A stretch of 64,000 nt of DNA, taken from contig NZ_CCYK01000007.1 in NCBI RefSeq assembly GCF_000826105.1, positions 558,001 to 622,000 of the forward strand, written 5' to 3'. Each line of letters begins with the position of its first letter. Position 1 is the stretch's first letter. The notes beneath the pieces are model-generated. The model did no database searches and was not told the DNA's origin. It saw only the letters and a program-made list of their open reading frames with translations. Shown one piece after another: positions 1 to 10,252 of this stretch. The stretch is from Pseudomonas massiliensis (GTDB lineage: Bacteria > Pseudomonadota > Gammaproteobacteria > Pseudomonadales > Pseudomonadaceae). The translations under genes were made by a program, and so were the position numbers.

Positions 1-838
1 CAAGCGTGGAAACCCCATAGCTCAGGGAAAATACCGTGGAGATGTAGAACAGGGCGTAGCACACCACCATGGCGGCGGCGCCCAGGAGCATCGGCCGCCA
101 ATGTTGGCTGAACACTTCCACCACCGGAACCCGCGCCGTTTCCTGGCGTGCCAGGGCCGCGGCGAATACCGGGGTTTCCACCAGCTTCAGGCGTACATAC
201 AGCCCCAGCACGACCAGCGCGGCGCTCAGCAGGAACGGCAGGCGCCAGCCCCAGCTACGGAATTGCTCATCGCTCAGGCCCATGGCCAGCCCCAGGAACA
301 GGCCGTTCGCCGCCAGGAAACCAATGGATGGCCCTAGTTGCGGGAACATACCGAACCAGCCGCGCTTGCCCTTAGGCGCGTTCTCGGTGGCCAGCAGCGC
401 CGCGCCACCCCACTCACCGCCCAGGCCGAGGCCCTGGCCGAAGCGCAGCACGCACAGCAAGGCCGGCGCCCAGAGGCCGATCTGCTCGTGGCCTGGCAGC
501 ACACCGATCAGGGTAGTGCAGACACCCATGAGCAAGAGAGAAGCGACCAGGGTCGCCTTGCGCCCGATGCGGTCACCGTAATGCCCGAACAGAGCCGAAC
601 CCAGCGGTCGCGCCAGGAAGGCGATGCCGAAGGTCAGGAACGCCGACAGCATCTGCGCCGTGCCTGAAGTCTGTGGGAAAAACACCGGGCCGATGACCAG
701 CGCAGCGGCCGTGGCGTAGACGTAGAAATCGTAGAACTCGATGGCGGTGCCGATGAAGCTGGCCGTAGCCACGCGCGTGGCGGAATTCACGGGGCGAACC
801 GCGGGTGCGTCTGCTGGGGCAAGGGTAGTAGCGGTCAT
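1..838 (-). CDS. MFS transporter, MHS (metabolite:H+ symporter) family, 3' part missing
   Basis: The reading frame starts at ATG 838 and runs off the left edge, leaving 279 codons. The translation begins MTATTLAPADAPAVR and continues with the MHS-family signature IEFYDFYVYATAAAL, then the MFS loop GHYGDRIGRKATL between helices 2 and 3 and the motif RFGQGLGLGGEWGGAAL. About six membrane segments are visible. These features place it with proline/betaine, citrate or shikimate-type proton symporters of the inner membrane. The substrate cannot be told from the sequence, and the missing C-terminal half prevents finer assignment. It is monocistronic as far as visible; no promoter was clear in the 236 bases upstream. 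Confidence 0.85.
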   Translation of the reverse strand, partial: MTATTLAPADAPAVRPVNSATRVATASFIGTAIEFYDFYVYATAAALVIGPVFFPQTSGTAQMLSAFLTFGIAFLARPLGSALFGHYGDRIGRKATLVASLLLMGVCTTLIGVLPGHEQIGLWAPALLCVLRFGQGLGLGGEWGGAALLATENAPKGKRGWFGMFPQLGPSIGFLAANGLFLGLAMGLSDEQFRSWGWRLPFLLSAALVVLGLYVRLKLVETPVFAAALARQETARVPVVEVFSQHWRPMLLGAAAMVVCYALFYISTVFSLSYGVSTL

Positions 839-1074
839 GGGTGTCTCGACAGTCATGAGCCATGGGCGGCAGGCCGCGCTGGCGGATTGTTGTAGGTCCT
901 CGCTGGGCCGCGATCCCGGATCGGGAAAGAGCGTCCCGGGCCTTCGGATGGGAAGGCGGGGGCGCGGCGGTCAGCGGGCTGACTGGCCAGAAACGGTAGG
1001 CGCGGATGGCGCCTGATTCGGCGGGCTTGGGTAAGCCCTTGGAGTATAGGAAGGGCTACCGGGCGGGGCAATGC
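839..1074. other. Intergenic region between the corC-like gene and the MFS gene
   Basis: This 236-base stretch lies upstream of the MFS gene and downstream of the corC-like gene, both on the minus strand. I see no gene in it. A small inverted repeat (TCCCG-gat-CGGGA, about 914-926) is present, but no T-tract or clear promoter boxes were recognised. Confidence 0.4.
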
Positions 1075-2271
1075 TCAGGCGGAGGACGGGCCCGAATGTT
1101 GCCAGGCCAGGAGGCGCTTGACCCGATTCTCTTCGGTTTCGAGGATTTCCAGGCGATAGCGGCCGACTTTCAGGCATACCGCTCGCTCGGGTATGGACTC
1201 CAGCGCCTCGGTGACCAGGCCGTTGAGCGTCTTGGGGCCATCGCTGGGCAGATGCCAGCCCAGCACCTTGTTCAGGTCGCGCAGGCTGGCGGCACCGTCG
1301 AGGATGTAGCGCCCGTCTGCCTGGGGGAACACATGGGGGTGGCTGCCAGCCTGTTCGCTTTCGAATTCCCCGACGATTTCTTCGAGGATGTCTTCCAGCG
1401 TGATGAGACCGAGCACTTCGCCATATTCGTCCACCACCATGCCCAGCCGCCGTTGCTGCTTGTGGAAATTGAGCAGCTGGGTATGCAGCGGCGTGCCTTC
1501 CGGAACGAAGTAGGCTTCGTAGCAGGCCGCCAGCAGCGCCTGCTCGGTGAGGCTTCGGCTGGGTAGCAGGTGGCTGATCTGCCGTGTGTTGATGACTTTG
1601 TCCACTTGGTTGATATCGCCGCGGAACACCGGCAACCGGGTGTGGCGGCTGACCATCAGTTGGTCGATGATCTGGTCGAGCGGGTCATCGAGGTCGATGC
1701 CATCCACCTCGTGACGTGGCACCAGGATGTCGTTCACGGTCATCCGGTCCAGGCCCATGATGGCGTTGGCCACTCCTTGCCGGGACGCGCGCCCTTCGGC
1801 TTCCGGAGTGTTCGTCGGCTGCGCCGTGGCCTGGGGCTCGCCTGGATTGTGTCGGGTTCGCGTCGCGGGAGCCCATCTGCGCGCCAGCGCCAGTTCGACC
1901 GCAACCAGGGGCCGCATCAGGTACACGGGCAGCCAGAGCAGGAGGCCGGCATGGTCGAAGCGTTCCGGCATCCGCTGAGCCAGCAGACGGGGCAGGGCGC
2001 CAGCGAGCAGCACGATGGCTACCCAGGCCAGCAACGCGGCGGCCATCGCGCCCAGGGGGCCGAAAGCCTGCGCGCCGAGCAGGGCGCTCAGGCTCGCCAC
2101 CAGTACATGAAACCCAAGCCTGGCCAGGGCCAGTGCCGAGCGCTCCCGGTCGGCGCCCCGAACCCGGCCCTGCGGCTGGCGCCGAGCATGAGCGACGGTA
2201 CCGAGGCTGGCCGACCACAACAGCGCCAGGGCGATGGCGCCAGCGGCGGGCCCCACAGGCATAGGCATCAT
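1075..2271 (-). CDS. HlyC/CorC family (CNNM/CBS) transporter-like protein
   Basis: The protein has 398 residues. An N-terminal membrane part (about residues 1-135, three or four hydrophobic helices) would correspond to the CNNM/DUF21 domain, although it is poorly conserved. A paired CBS domain follows (about 165-295, containing TVNDILVPRHEVDGIDLDD and RLGMVVDEYGEVLGLITLED). The C-terminal CorC_HlyC domain (about 310-390) contains DGRYILDGAASLRDLNKVL. The family is linked to Mg2+/Co2+ efflux and metal homeostasis; its hemolysin name is historical. The gene lies 9 bases after the CcsA-like gene and is probably cotranscribed with it. The start is ambiguous because the protein begins MMPM and no strong ribosome site is visible. 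Confidence 0.88.
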   Translation of the reverse strand: MMPMPVGPAAGAIALALLWSASLGTVAHARRQPQGRVRGADRERSALALARLGFHVLVASLSALLGAQAFGPLGAMAAALLAWVAIVLLAGALPRLLAQRMPERFDHAGLLLWLPVYLMRPLVAVELALARRWAPATRTRHNPGEPQATAQPTNTPEAEGRASRQGVANAIMGLDRMTVNDILVPRHEVDGIDLDDPLDQIIDQLMVSRHTRLPVFRGDINQVDKVINTRQISHLLPSRSLTEQALLAACYEAYFVPEGTPLHTQLLNFHKQQRRLGMVVDEYGEVLGLITLEDILEEIVGEFESEQAGSHPHVFPQADGRYILDGAASLRDLNKVLGWHLPSDGPKTLNGLVTEALESIPERAVCLKVGRYRLEILETEENRVKRLLAWQHSGPSSA

Positions 2272-2280
2272 GACGCGGCC

Positions 2281-3093
2281 TCAGATGTGCAGGATGTATT
2301 CACGGACCAGCTTGCTGCCGAAATAGGCCAGCATCAGCAGGACGAAACCGGCGAGGGTCCAGCGAATGGCCATATGACCGCGCCAACCCAGGCGCGTGCG
2401 GCCCCAGAGCAGTACGCTGAACACGACCCACGCCAGGCAGGACAGCAGCGTCTTGTGCACCAGGTGCTGGGCGAACATGTTTTCCAGGAACAGCCAGCCC
2501 GATATCAGGGACAATGACAGCAACACCCAGCCCGCCCAGAGAAACCCGAACAGCAGGCTTTCCATGGTCTGCAGTGGCGGGAAGGCGCGGATTGGCCCGG
2601 AAGGGTGCTTATGCTTGAGCTGGTGATCCTGGACAGACAGCAGCAACGCCTGGAAGGCGGCGATGGTGAACACCCCGTAAGCCAGGATGGACAGCAGGAT
2701 GTGGGCCAGGATGCCAGGTTCCTGGTCGATGCGAGGCATGGTGCCGGCGGGCGCGAATTGCGCCACCAGGACGGTGACCAGGCCCAATGGATAGAGCAGG
2801 ACCAGCAGGTTTTCCACTGGCAGCGAGGCGCAGGCAAGCAGGGTCAGGGCGATCACCGCGGCGGCGATCAGGCTCGCGGCGGTGATGAATTCCAGGTTCA
2901 GACCGCCAGGGGCCAGCAGTTGCGAAGACAAGGCCAGGGCATGCAGCAGCACGGCAATGATGCCACCGCCATACAGCAGTGTTCTGTTCGCCTTGGCCCC
3001 ACGCGCGAGCCGCGCGCCCTGATAGGCCGTGATCCCGGCATAGAACAGCGCCGAAGCGAGGCTGGGTAGCAAACTGGAAGGCAAGGCGAGCAT
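2281..3093 (-). CDS. CcsA/YpjD-like inner-membrane protein (cytochrome c assembly family)
   Basis: The product has 270 residues and is almost entirely hydrophobic, with about eight predicted transmembrane helices. The central segment HILLSILAYGVFTIAAFQAL and the later SGWLFLENMF resemble the CcsA/CcmC/ResC haem-handling core. Homologues are regularly found beside ffh and a CorC-like gene in Pseudomonas. Whether it really handles haem is unproven. The WWD-type tryptophan-rich haem motif of true CcsA proteins is not evident, so the name reflects family membership only. It is divergent from ffh and probably the first gene of a two-gene operon with the downstream CorC-like gene. Confidence 0.85.
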   Translation of the reverse strand: MLALPSSLLPSLASALFYAGITAYQGARLARGAKANRTLLYGGGIIAVLLHALALSSQLLAPGGLNLEFITAASLIAAAVIALTLLACASLPVENLLVLLYPLGLVTVLVAQFAPAGTMPRIDQEPGILAHILLSILAYGVFTIAAFQALLLSVQDHQLKHKHPSGPIRAFPPLQTMESLLFGFLWAGWVLLSLSLISGWLFLENMFAQHLVHKTLLSCLAWVVFSVLLWGRTRLGWRGHMAIRWTLAGFVLLMLAYFGSKLVREYILHI

Positions 3094-3186
3094 AAGTCTG
3101 ACGGGCGGCCACTAAAGTCGCGAGTGTGGCATAGAACCTTCGCCGGGATAAAGTGGCGGCCTGTGTCGGCTCGGGCAACTTCTCGC

Positions 3187-3192
3187 TATAAT
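3187..3192 (+). promoter_or_regulatory. Probable -10 box of the ffh promoter
   Basis: A perfect TATAAT lies 84 bases before the ffh start, in the 182-base gap divergent from the CcsA-like gene. No convincing -35 hexamer was found 16-18 bases upstream, so the assignment rests on the -10 match and location. Confidence 0.5.
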
Positions 3193-3275
3193 CGCCGGTC
3201 TTCCCTTGCCCGTGGCCAGAACACATCGGCAGGCCGCATGCCACTTCGGTTCGACGGAGCCTGTAAGGATTCCCC

Positions 3276-4649
<1,374 letters not shown>

Positions 4650-4753
4650 TGCCAGGCGGCCCGGCGTGGCCAGCCGCCGCGATGCGATGCCTGGCCATTG
4701 GGGTAAAAGAGGTTTGCAAAAATCCCTGCATTCCTTGAGAATATGCGGCCTTT

Positions 4754-4783
4754 CGGGCACCCGTGCCCGCTGTGCCTTATAGT
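4754..4783 (+). promoter_or_regulatory. Palindrome and -10-like box upstream of rpsP
   Basis: The inverted repeat CGGGCAC-cc-GTGCCCG (4754-4769) is followed by TATAGT (4778-4783), 31 bases before the rpsP start. No good -35 box is spaced from it. It may be the promoter of the rpsP operon or a leader structure, but no T-tract supports a terminator. Confidence 0.35.
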
Positions 4784-4813
4784 TTTGCACCGACAAACAG
4801 GAACGATGTTCAC

Positions 4814-5065
4814 ATGGTAACCATCCGTCTTGCCCGTGGCGGCTCCAAAAAGCGCCCGTTTTACCACCTCACCGTGACCGACAGCCGCAATGCGCGCGAC
4901 GGTCGTTTCAACGAGCGTGTTGGCTTCTTCAACCCCGTTGCTACCGGTGGCGAAGTTCGCCTGTCCGTCAACCAGGAGCGCGTGAGCTACTGGCTGTCCC
5001 AGGGCGCGCAGCCGTCTGAGCGCGTTGCTCAGCTGCTGAAGGACGCTGCCAAGGCTGCTGCCTGA
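4814..5065 (+). CDS. rpsP: 30S ribosomal protein S16
   Basis: S16 is a primary assembly protein of the small ribosomal subunit. The product [19 protein letters not shown]... has 83 residues, the usual length. A frame extending upstream to 4763 exists, but ATG 4814 is chosen because it gives the conserved N-terminus MVTIRL and has AGGAA at 4799-4803. It is the first gene of rpsP-rimM-trmD-rplS, the standard gammaproteobacterial order. rimM follows after 5 bases. Confidence 0.98.
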   Translation: MVTIRLARGGSKKRPFYHLTVTDSRNARDGRFNERVGFFNPVATGGEVRLSVNQERVSYWLSQGAQPSERVAQLLKDAAKAAA

Positions 5066-5070
5066 GCAGT

Positions 5071-5607
5071 ATGAACGCGACGCCAGACTCCGCGGATGAC
5101 CTCATCGTCATCGGCAAGATTGTTTCGGTGCACGGCGTTCGTGGTGAAGTGAAGGTGTATTCCTTTACCGATCCGATTGAAAACCTGCTTCAGTACACAC
5201 GCTGGACGCTTCGGCATGAAGGCATCGTCAAGCAGGTGGAAATGACCCGGGGCCGTTCCCAGAACAAGGTCCTGGTAGCTAAGTTGAAAGGTCTTGACGA
5301 CCGTGAGGAAGCTCGGCTTCTCGCGGGCTACGAGATCTGCATCGCGCGCAGCCTGCTGCCCGACCTCACCGATGGCGATTACTACTGGTATCAGCTTGAG
5401 GGTCTACAGGTCATCAACGGCGAGGGGCAAGTATTGGGCACGGTTGATCACCTGCTCGAGACCGGCGCCAACGATGTGATGGTGGTCAAGCCCAGCGCGG
5501 GTAGCCTGGACGATCGCGAGCGGCTGTTGCCCTATACGGACGACTGCGTGCAAGCCATCGATCTGGATGCCGGCATCATGCGGGTGGAATGGGACGCGGA
5601 TTTCTAG
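5071..5607 (+). CDS. rimM: Ribosome maturation factor RimM
   Basis: RimM assists late maturation of the 30S subunit head by binding S19. The 178-residue protein has the N-terminal RimM beta-barrel (about 10-95, starting DLIVIGKIVSVHGVRGEVKV) and a C-terminal PRC-barrel (about 100-175, containing DGDYYWYQLEGLQVIN). The ATG lies 5 bases after rpsP and trmD starts 3 bases after its stop, so the three are almost certainly translated from one message. Confidence 0.97.
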   Translation: MNATPDSADDLIVIGKIVSVHGVRGEVKVYSFTDPIENLLQYTRWTLRHEGIVKQVEMTRGRSQNKVLVAKLKGLDDREEARLLAGYEICIARSLLPDLTDGDYYWYQLEGLQVINGEGQVLGTVDHLLETGANDVMVVKPSAGSLDDRERLLPYTDDCVQAIDLDAGIMRVEWDADF

Positions 5608-5610
5608 GCC

Positions 5611-6363
5611 ATGGCGAGCCTGCGCATAGAAGTCATTACCCTGTTCCCCGAGATGTTTTCGGCCATCAGCGAGTACGGCATTACCAGCCGCGCGGTAAAG
5701 CAGGGGTTGCTTGAGCTTACCTGTCGAAACCCGCGGGCCTACACCACGGACCGTCACCACACGGTGGATGATCGCCCGTTCGGCGGTGGCCCTGGAATGG
5801 TAATGAAGATCAAGCCACTGGAAGACGCCCTGGTCGAGGCCAGGCAGGCAACTGGAGGCACGGCGAAGGTGATCTACCTGTCGCCACAAGGCCGACGCCT
5901 GACCCAGGCGGCGGTGAAGGAACTGGCAACGTTGGATGCGATGATCCTCATTGCCGGGCGTTACGAAGGCATCGACGAGCGTTTCATTGAGGCGCATGTG
6001 GATGAAGAGTGGTCGATTGGTGATTACGTGCTGTCCGGTGGCGAGCTGCCGGCCATGGTGCTGATCGATGCGGTTACACGGTTGCTGCCCGGAGCTTTAG
6101 GGCATGCGGACTCCGCGGAGGAAGACTCCTTCACGGATGGTCTGCTCGATTGCCCGCACTACACCCGACCTGAGGTGTATGCGGAACGGCGTGTACCCGA
6201 CGTGTTGCTTAGCGGCAACCATGCACACATCCGGCGCTGGCGTTTGCAGCAGTCCCTTGGGCGGACCTACGAACGGCGGGCCGATCTTCTGGAAAGTCGC
6301 TCACTTTCTGGAGAAGAGCAGAAGCTGCTGGCGGAGTATCTCCGCGAGCGGGACGATAGTTAA
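5611..6363 (+). CDS. trmD: tRNA (guanine-37-N1)-methyltransferase TrmD
   Basis: TrmD transfers a methyl group from SAM to G37 of tRNAs that read CNN and some other codons, preventing +1 frameshifting. The 250-residue length is normal. The SPOUT deep-knot region is recognisable: [27 protein letters not shown] and [18 protein letters not shown] (about residues 85-150). The tRNA-binding C-terminal domain includes [12 protein letters not shown]. The gene lies between rimM and rplS. Confidence 0.98.
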   Translation: MASLRIEVITLFPEMFSAISEYGITSRAVKQGLLELTCRNPRAYTTDRHHTVDDRPFGGGPGMVMKIKPLEDALVEARQATGGTAKVIYLSPQGRRLTQAAVKELATLDAMILIAGRYEGIDERFIEAHVDEEWSIGDYVLSGGELPAMVLIDAVTRLLPGALGHADSAEEDSFTDGLLDCPHYTRPEVYAERRVPDVLLSGNHAHIRRWRLQQSLGRTYERRADLLESRSLSGEEQKLLAEYLRERDDS

Positions 6364-6405
6364 CGTATCGATGGCAAAACCATTTTTTTGCCTTAGGAGC
6401 ACAGC

Positions 6406-6756
6406 ATGACCAACAAGATCATTCTTCAGCTCGAAGCCGAGCAGATGAACAAGGAAATCCCGACCTTCGCACCTGGCGACACCGTTGTCGTGCAAGTGAA
6501 GGTGAAGGAAGGCGAGCGTACCCGTCTGCAGGCCTTCGAGGGTGTTGTCATCGGCAAGCGTAACCGTGGCATCAACAGCGCATTCACCGTTCGCAAGATT
6601 TCCAACGGTGTTGGCGTTGAGCGTACCTTCCAGACCTACAGCCCGCAGATCGACAGCATGTCCGTGAAACGTCGTGGTGACGTGCGTAAGGCCAAGCTGT
6701 ACTACCTGCGCGACCTGTCCGGCAAGGCCGCCCGCATCAAGGAAAAACTGTCCTGA
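6406..6756 (+). CDS. rplS: 50S ribosomal protein L19
   Basis: L19 sits at the 30S-50S interface of the ribosome. The 116-residue product starts [19 protein letters not shown] and contains [19 protein letters not shown] and the conserved [19 protein letters not shown] ribosome site (TTAGGAG) precedes the ATG. It is the last gene of the operon and is followed within 30 bases by a strong intrinsic terminator. Confidence 0.98.
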   Translation: MTNKIILQLEAEQMNKEIPTFAPGDTVVVQVKVKEGERTRLQAFEGVVIGKRNRGINSAFTVRKISNGVGVERTFQTYSPQIDSMSVKRRGDVRKAKLYYLRDLSGKAARIKEKLS

Positions 6757-6781
6757 TAGCGGCTTGAGCTCAGGCTCACCT

Positions 6782-6815
6782 AAAACCCCGGCCCTTGTGC
6801 CGGGGTTTTTGCTTT
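6782..6815 (+). terminator. Rho-independent terminator of the rpsP-rplS operon
   Basis: An 11-bp perfect stem (AAAACCCCGGC / GCCGGGGTTTT, 6782-6792 and 6799-6809) with loop CCTTGT is followed by a T-rich tail. It closes the operon before xerD. Confidence 0.93.
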
Positions 6816-6926
6816 TACATGTTGGCGCCAGTGAGGCTGGTAAGGTCACGTACGCGCCCTGCCACCCATTCGCTAGCTGTCAGTGGTCATCATGCTAATA
6901 TCCCGGGCTTTGCCTGCGAAGTTGTC

Positions 6927-7823
6927 ATGCCCGCCCTCGACCATCCCCTGATCGATCAATTCCTCGATGCGCTCTGGCTGGAGAAAGGCCTGTCCGAGAA
7001 CAGTCGCAGCGCCTATCGCAGTGACCTGGCTCATTTCAATCACTGGTTGAGCGAGCGTGGGGTGGATCTGCCCAAGGCCGGTCGGGAGGTGTTGCTCGAC
7101 TACCTGGCCTGGCGGGTGGATCACCAGTATCAAGCCCGTTCCACGGCGAGGTTCCTGTCCGGGGCGCGAGGTTTTTACCGCTATCTATTGCGCGAGGAAG
7201 TGATTGAGGTAGACCCCACCTTGCTGGTGGACCTACCCCAGTTGGGCAAGCCATTGCCCAAGAGTCTTTCAGAGGCGGATGTGGAGGCGCTGCTGGCGGC
7301 CCCTGACCTGAGCGAAGCCATTGGCCAGCGGGACCGGGCCATGCTCGAAGTGCTCTACGCCTGCGGCCTGCGGGTGACCGAACTGGTCAGCCTGACGCTG
7401 GACCAGTTCAACCTGCGCCAGGGGGTGATACGGGTCATGGGCAAGGGCAGCAAGGAGCGGCTAGTGCCCATGGGAGAAGAAGCCATCACTTGGATGGAGC
7501 GCTACCTGCGCGATGGTCGCGCCGAGTTGCTCAATGGCCGCGCCAGTGATGTGGTATTCCCCAGTCAGCGCGGAGATCAAATGACCCGCCAGACCTTCTG
7601 GCACCGAATCAAGCAGCACGCCATGCACGCCGGCATCAGCGCGGCCCTGTCCCCGCATACCTTGCGCCACGCCTTCGCCACGCACTTGCTCAATCACGGC
7701 GCGGACCTGCGCTCGGTACAACTGCTGCTAGGGCACGCGGATCTTTCCACAACCCAGATCTACACCCATGTGGCCAAGGCCCGGTTGCAAGAGTTGCATG
7801 CCCTTCATCATCCACGCGGCTAA
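6927..7823 (+). CDS. xerD: Site-specific tyrosine recombinase XerD
   Basis: XerD acts with XerC and FtsK at dif to resolve chromosome dimers. ATG 6927 gives 298 residues, the same as E. coli XerD. A longer frame starting at 6795 would begin inside the preceding terminator and is rejected. The N-terminal SAM-like DNA-binding domain (about 10-90) is followed by the catalytic domain with Arg149, Lys173 (MGKGSKER), His244 and Arg247 (SPHTLRHAFATH), His270 (GHADLSTTQIYTH) and nucleophile Tyr279. All catalytic residues are present. dsbC lies downstream on the same strand, as in other pseudomonads. Confidence 0.97.
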   Translation: MPALDHPLIDQFLDALWLEKGLSENSRSAYRSDLAHFNHWLSERGVDLPKAGREVLLDYLAWRVDHQYQARSTARFLSGARGFYRYLLREEVIEVDPTLLVDLPQLGKPLPKSLSEADVEALLAAPDLSEAIGQRDRAMLEVLYACGLRVTELVSLTLDQFNLRQGVIRVMGKGSKERLVPMGEEAITWMERYLRDGRAELLNGRASDVVFPSQRGDQMTRQTFWHRIKQHAMHAGISAALSPHTLRHAFATHLLNHGADLRSVQLLLGHADLSTTQIYTHVAKARLQELHALHHPRG

Positions 7824-7928
7824 GCGAGGGGCACGCCTGGGTGCCAGGTTCGAAAGCCGGGCTGTCGGCCAACAGGGCCTTATGTGATAGTCTTGGCGGC
7901 CAATCGTACCCGGCCCGTCGGTTCATTT

Positions 7929-7948
7929 CCCGGCCTCGGCCGGCCGGG
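7929..7948 (+). other. GC-rich hairpin in the dsbC leader
   Basis: The perfect 7-bp arms CCCGGCC / GGCCGGG with a 6-base loop end 28 bases before the dsbC start. No T-tract follows, so it is not a typical terminator. It could be a leader structure or an attenuating element. Confidence 0.4.
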
Positions 7949-7976
7949 TCGCCCGTCCGCCGCCTCAGGAGTTCTC

Positions 7977-8705
7977 ATGCGCGTGACACGTCTTTTCGCC
8001 GCCGCTGCGTTGGCCCTGGCCAGTACCTTTGCCCTGGCCGACAATGCCGAGCAGGCCATCCGTAAAACCCTGGAAACGCTTCAGCTGGATGTGCCCATCG
8101 AAGCGGTGTCCAGCAGCCCGCTCAACGGCCTCTACGAAGTGCGCCTCAAAGGCGGTCGGGTGTTGTATGCCAGCGCTGACGGTCAGTTCGTGATGCAGGG
8201 CTACCTCTACCAGATGCAGGATGGCAAGCCGGTCAACCTCACCGAGAAGACCGAACGGGCTGCTATCGCCAAGACCGTCAATGCCATCCCTGCCTCGGAA
8301 ATGGTCGTGTATCCGGCCCAGGGCGAGGTCAAGGCGCACATCACCGTATTCACCGACACCACCTGTCCCTATTGCCAGAAGCTTCATGCCGAGGTGCCCG
8401 AACTCAATCGGCGCGGCATCGAGGTGCGTTACCTGGCCTTCCCGCGCCAAGGCCCGGGCTCCGAAGGCGATCAGCAGTTGCAAGCCGCCTGGTGCGCCAG
8501 CGACCGACGCGCGGCCCTGGACAAGCTGATCAGCGGGAAGTCCGTTGGCGGCGCCAAGTGCGAGAATCCGGTGAGCAAGCAGTTCGCCCTTGGCCAGAGC
8601 ATCGGCGTCAGCGGCACCCCGGCCATCATCCTGGAGGATGGCCAGGTCATTCCAGGCTACCAGCCGGCGCCCCAGGTGGCGAAGCTGGCCCTGGCGACGA
8701 AGTGA
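7977..8705 (+). CDS. dsbC: Periplasmic thiol:disulfide interchange protein DsbC
   Basis: DsbC isomerises wrong disulfides in the periplasm and is kept reduced by DsbD. ATG 7977 has AGGAG 5 bases upstream and gives 242 residues. It opens with a Sec signal peptide (MRVTRLFAAAALALASTFALA, cleaved before DNAEQ). An N-terminal dimerisation domain (about 22-85) is followed by the thioredoxin fold with the redox motif Cys130-Pro-Tyr-Cys133 and the cis-proline loop GVSGTPAIIL. A second cysteine pair (near residues 173 and 197) matches the structural disulfide of the family. hom follows 82 bases downstream. Confidence 0.96.
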   Translation: MRVTRLFAAAALALASTFALADNAEQAIRKTLETLQLDVPIEAVSSSPLNGLYEVRLKGGRVLYASADGQFVMQGYLYQMQDGKPVNLTEKTERAAIAKTVNAIPASEMVVYPAQGEVKAHITVFTDTTCPYCQKLHAEVPELNRRGIEVRYLAFPRQGPGSEGDQQLQAAWCASDRRAALDKLISGKSVGGAKCENPVSKQFALGQSIGVSGTPAIILEDGQVIPGYQPAPQVAKLALATK

Positions 8706-8724
8706 CAGGCCATACCAAATACAG

Positions 8725-8741
8725 GCCGCGATGATCGCGGC
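8725..8741 (+). other. Inverted repeat between dsbC and hom
   Basis: GCCGCG-atgat-CGCGGC lies 19 bases after the dsbC stop. Only a short, impure pyrimidine tail (GCTTTCC) follows, so it would be at best a weak terminator. Confidence 0.35.
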
Positions 8742-8787
8742 GCTTTCCGGCCGGCGCCAGCGTCGGCCGATTCATGGGGAGTCAAGA

Positions 8788-10092
8788 GTGAAACCGGTCA
8801 AAGTAGGCATCTGTGGGTTAGGTACCGTCGGTGGCGGCACCTTCAACGTACTTCAGCGCAACGCCGAGGAGATCGCCCGCCGTGCCGGGCGTGGTATTCA
8901 GGTCGCCCAGATCGCCATGCGCTCGCCAAACCCCAACTGCCAGATTACCGGTACCGCCATTACCCATGATGTGTTCGAAGTGGCCAGCAACCCGGAGATC
9001 GACATTGTCATCGAACTCATCGGTGGCTATACCGTGGCCCGGGAACTGGTGCTCAAGGCGATCGAGAACGGCAAGCATGTGGTCACCGCCAACAAGGCGC
9101 TGATCGCCGTGCATGGCAATGAAATCTTCGCCAAGGCGAGAGAGAAGGGCGTGATCGTCGCCTTCGAGGCAGCCGTCGCCGGCGGCATTCCAGTGATCAA
9201 GGCCATCCGCGAGGGGCTTTCGGCCAACCGGATCAACTGGGTAGCCGGCATCATCAACGGCACGGGCAACTTCATTCTCACCGAGATGCGCGAGAAAGGC
9301 CGTACCTTCCCTGACGTGCTCGCCGAAGCCCAGGCCCTGGGCTACGCCGAGGCCGATCCGACCTTCGACGTCGAAGGCATAGACGCGGCCCACAAGCTGA
9401 CCATCCTGGCTTCCATCGCTTTCGGCATTCCGCTGCAGTTCGACAAGGCCTATACCGAAGGCATTTCCAGACTGACCACGGCCGACGTCAACTACGCCGA
9501 GGCCCTGGGCTACCGCATCAAGCACCTGGGTGTGGCGCGAAGCACTCCCAGCGGCATCGAGCTGCGGGTGCACCCGACGCTCATTCCGGCCGACCGGTTG
9601 ATCGCCAACGTCAATGGCGTGATGAACGCCGTGATGGTCAATGGCGATGCGGTAGGTTCGACCCTGTTCTACGGTGCCGGCGCCGGCATGGAACCGACGG
9701 CTTCCTCCGTGGTGGCCGACCTGGTCGACGTGGTCAGGGCCATGACTTCGGACCCGGAAAACCGCGTGCCGCACCTGGCCTTCCAGCCCGATGCGCTGTC
9801 CGCGCACCCGATCCTGCCGATCGATGCCTGCGAAAGCGCCTACTACCTGCGCATCCAGGCCAAGGATCATCCGGGCGTCCTGGCACAGGTGGCCAGCATT
9901 CTCTCCGCACGTGGTATCAACATCGAATCGATCATGCAGAAGGAAGCCGAGGAGCACGATGGCCTGGTGCCGATGATCCTGCTGACGCATCGCGTGGTGG
10001 AGCAGCGGATCGACGACGCCATCGTCGCGCTGGAAGCCCTGGATGACGTGGTCGGCAAGGTTGTGCGCATCCGCGTCGAACAGCTCAACTAA
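8788..10092 (+). CDS. hom: Homoserine dehydrogenase
   Basis: The enzyme reduces aspartate semialdehyde to homoserine with NAD(P)H, the branch point to threonine and methionine. The start is GTG 8788, supported by GGGGAG at 8776-8781 and the typical N-terminus MKPVKVGICGLGTVGGG. It has 434 residues. The Rossmann motif GLGTVGGG (about 10-17) is followed by the catalytic domain with GIINGTGNFILTEM and GYAEADPTFDVEGIDAAHKL. A C-terminal ACT domain (about 350-430, containing RIQAKDHPGVLAQVASIL) indicates threonine feedback control. It is the monofunctional form, not fused to aspartokinase. thrC follows. Confidence 0.97.
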   Translation: MKPVKVGICGLGTVGGGTFNVLQRNAEEIARRAGRGIQVAQIAMRSPNPNCQITGTAITHDVFEVASNPEIDIVIELIGGYTVARELVLKAIENGKHVVTANKALIAVHGNEIFAKAREKGVIVAFEAAVAGGIPVIKAIREGLSANRINWVAGIINGTGNFILTEMREKGRTFPDVLAEAQALGYAEADPTFDVEGIDAAHKLTILASIAFGIPLQFDKAYTEGISRLTTADVNYAEALGYRIKHLGVARSTPSGIELRVHPTLIPADRLIANVNGVMNAVMVNGDAVGSTLFYGAGAGMEPTASSVVADLVDVVRAMTSDPENRVPHLAFQPDALSAHPILPIDACESAYYLRIQAKDHPGVLAQVASILSARGINIESIMQKEAEEHDGLVPMILLTHRVVEQRIDDAIVALEALDDVVGKVVRIRVEQLN

Positions 10093-10196
10093 GCGGCAGG
10101 CTTCACGCTGTGAATGAAGGCGACGCAGTGTTGAAGCTTCGATCGGAATAAACTCGCGGCGAGGCCGAAACGCAGAGCATGAGATACGCCAGGAGG

Positions 10197-10232
10197 CTTC
10201 GTCTTGTGGCTTGCGGCTCGGAGCTCGCCGCT
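10197..10232 (+). repeat. Repeat copy A upstream of thrC (second copy at 36316-36351)
   Basis: This 36-base segment matches 36316-36351 at about 27 of 36 positions, and the last 24 bases match at 20 of 24. The conserved core is GCTTGC-x-GCT-x-GGAGCTCG. It ends 20 bases before the thrC ATG, and the other copy ends 21 bases before lysS. It resembles the short AGCTTGCAGCTT-type repeats scattered in Pseudomonas intergenic DNA. Confidence 0.6.
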
Positions 10233-10252
10233 CAAACCAAAGGTTTGCACCC

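Noticed and set aside
6795..6926. Longer N-terminus for XerD
   Set aside because: It would begin inside the rplS terminator, and ATG 6927 gives the family's exact length.
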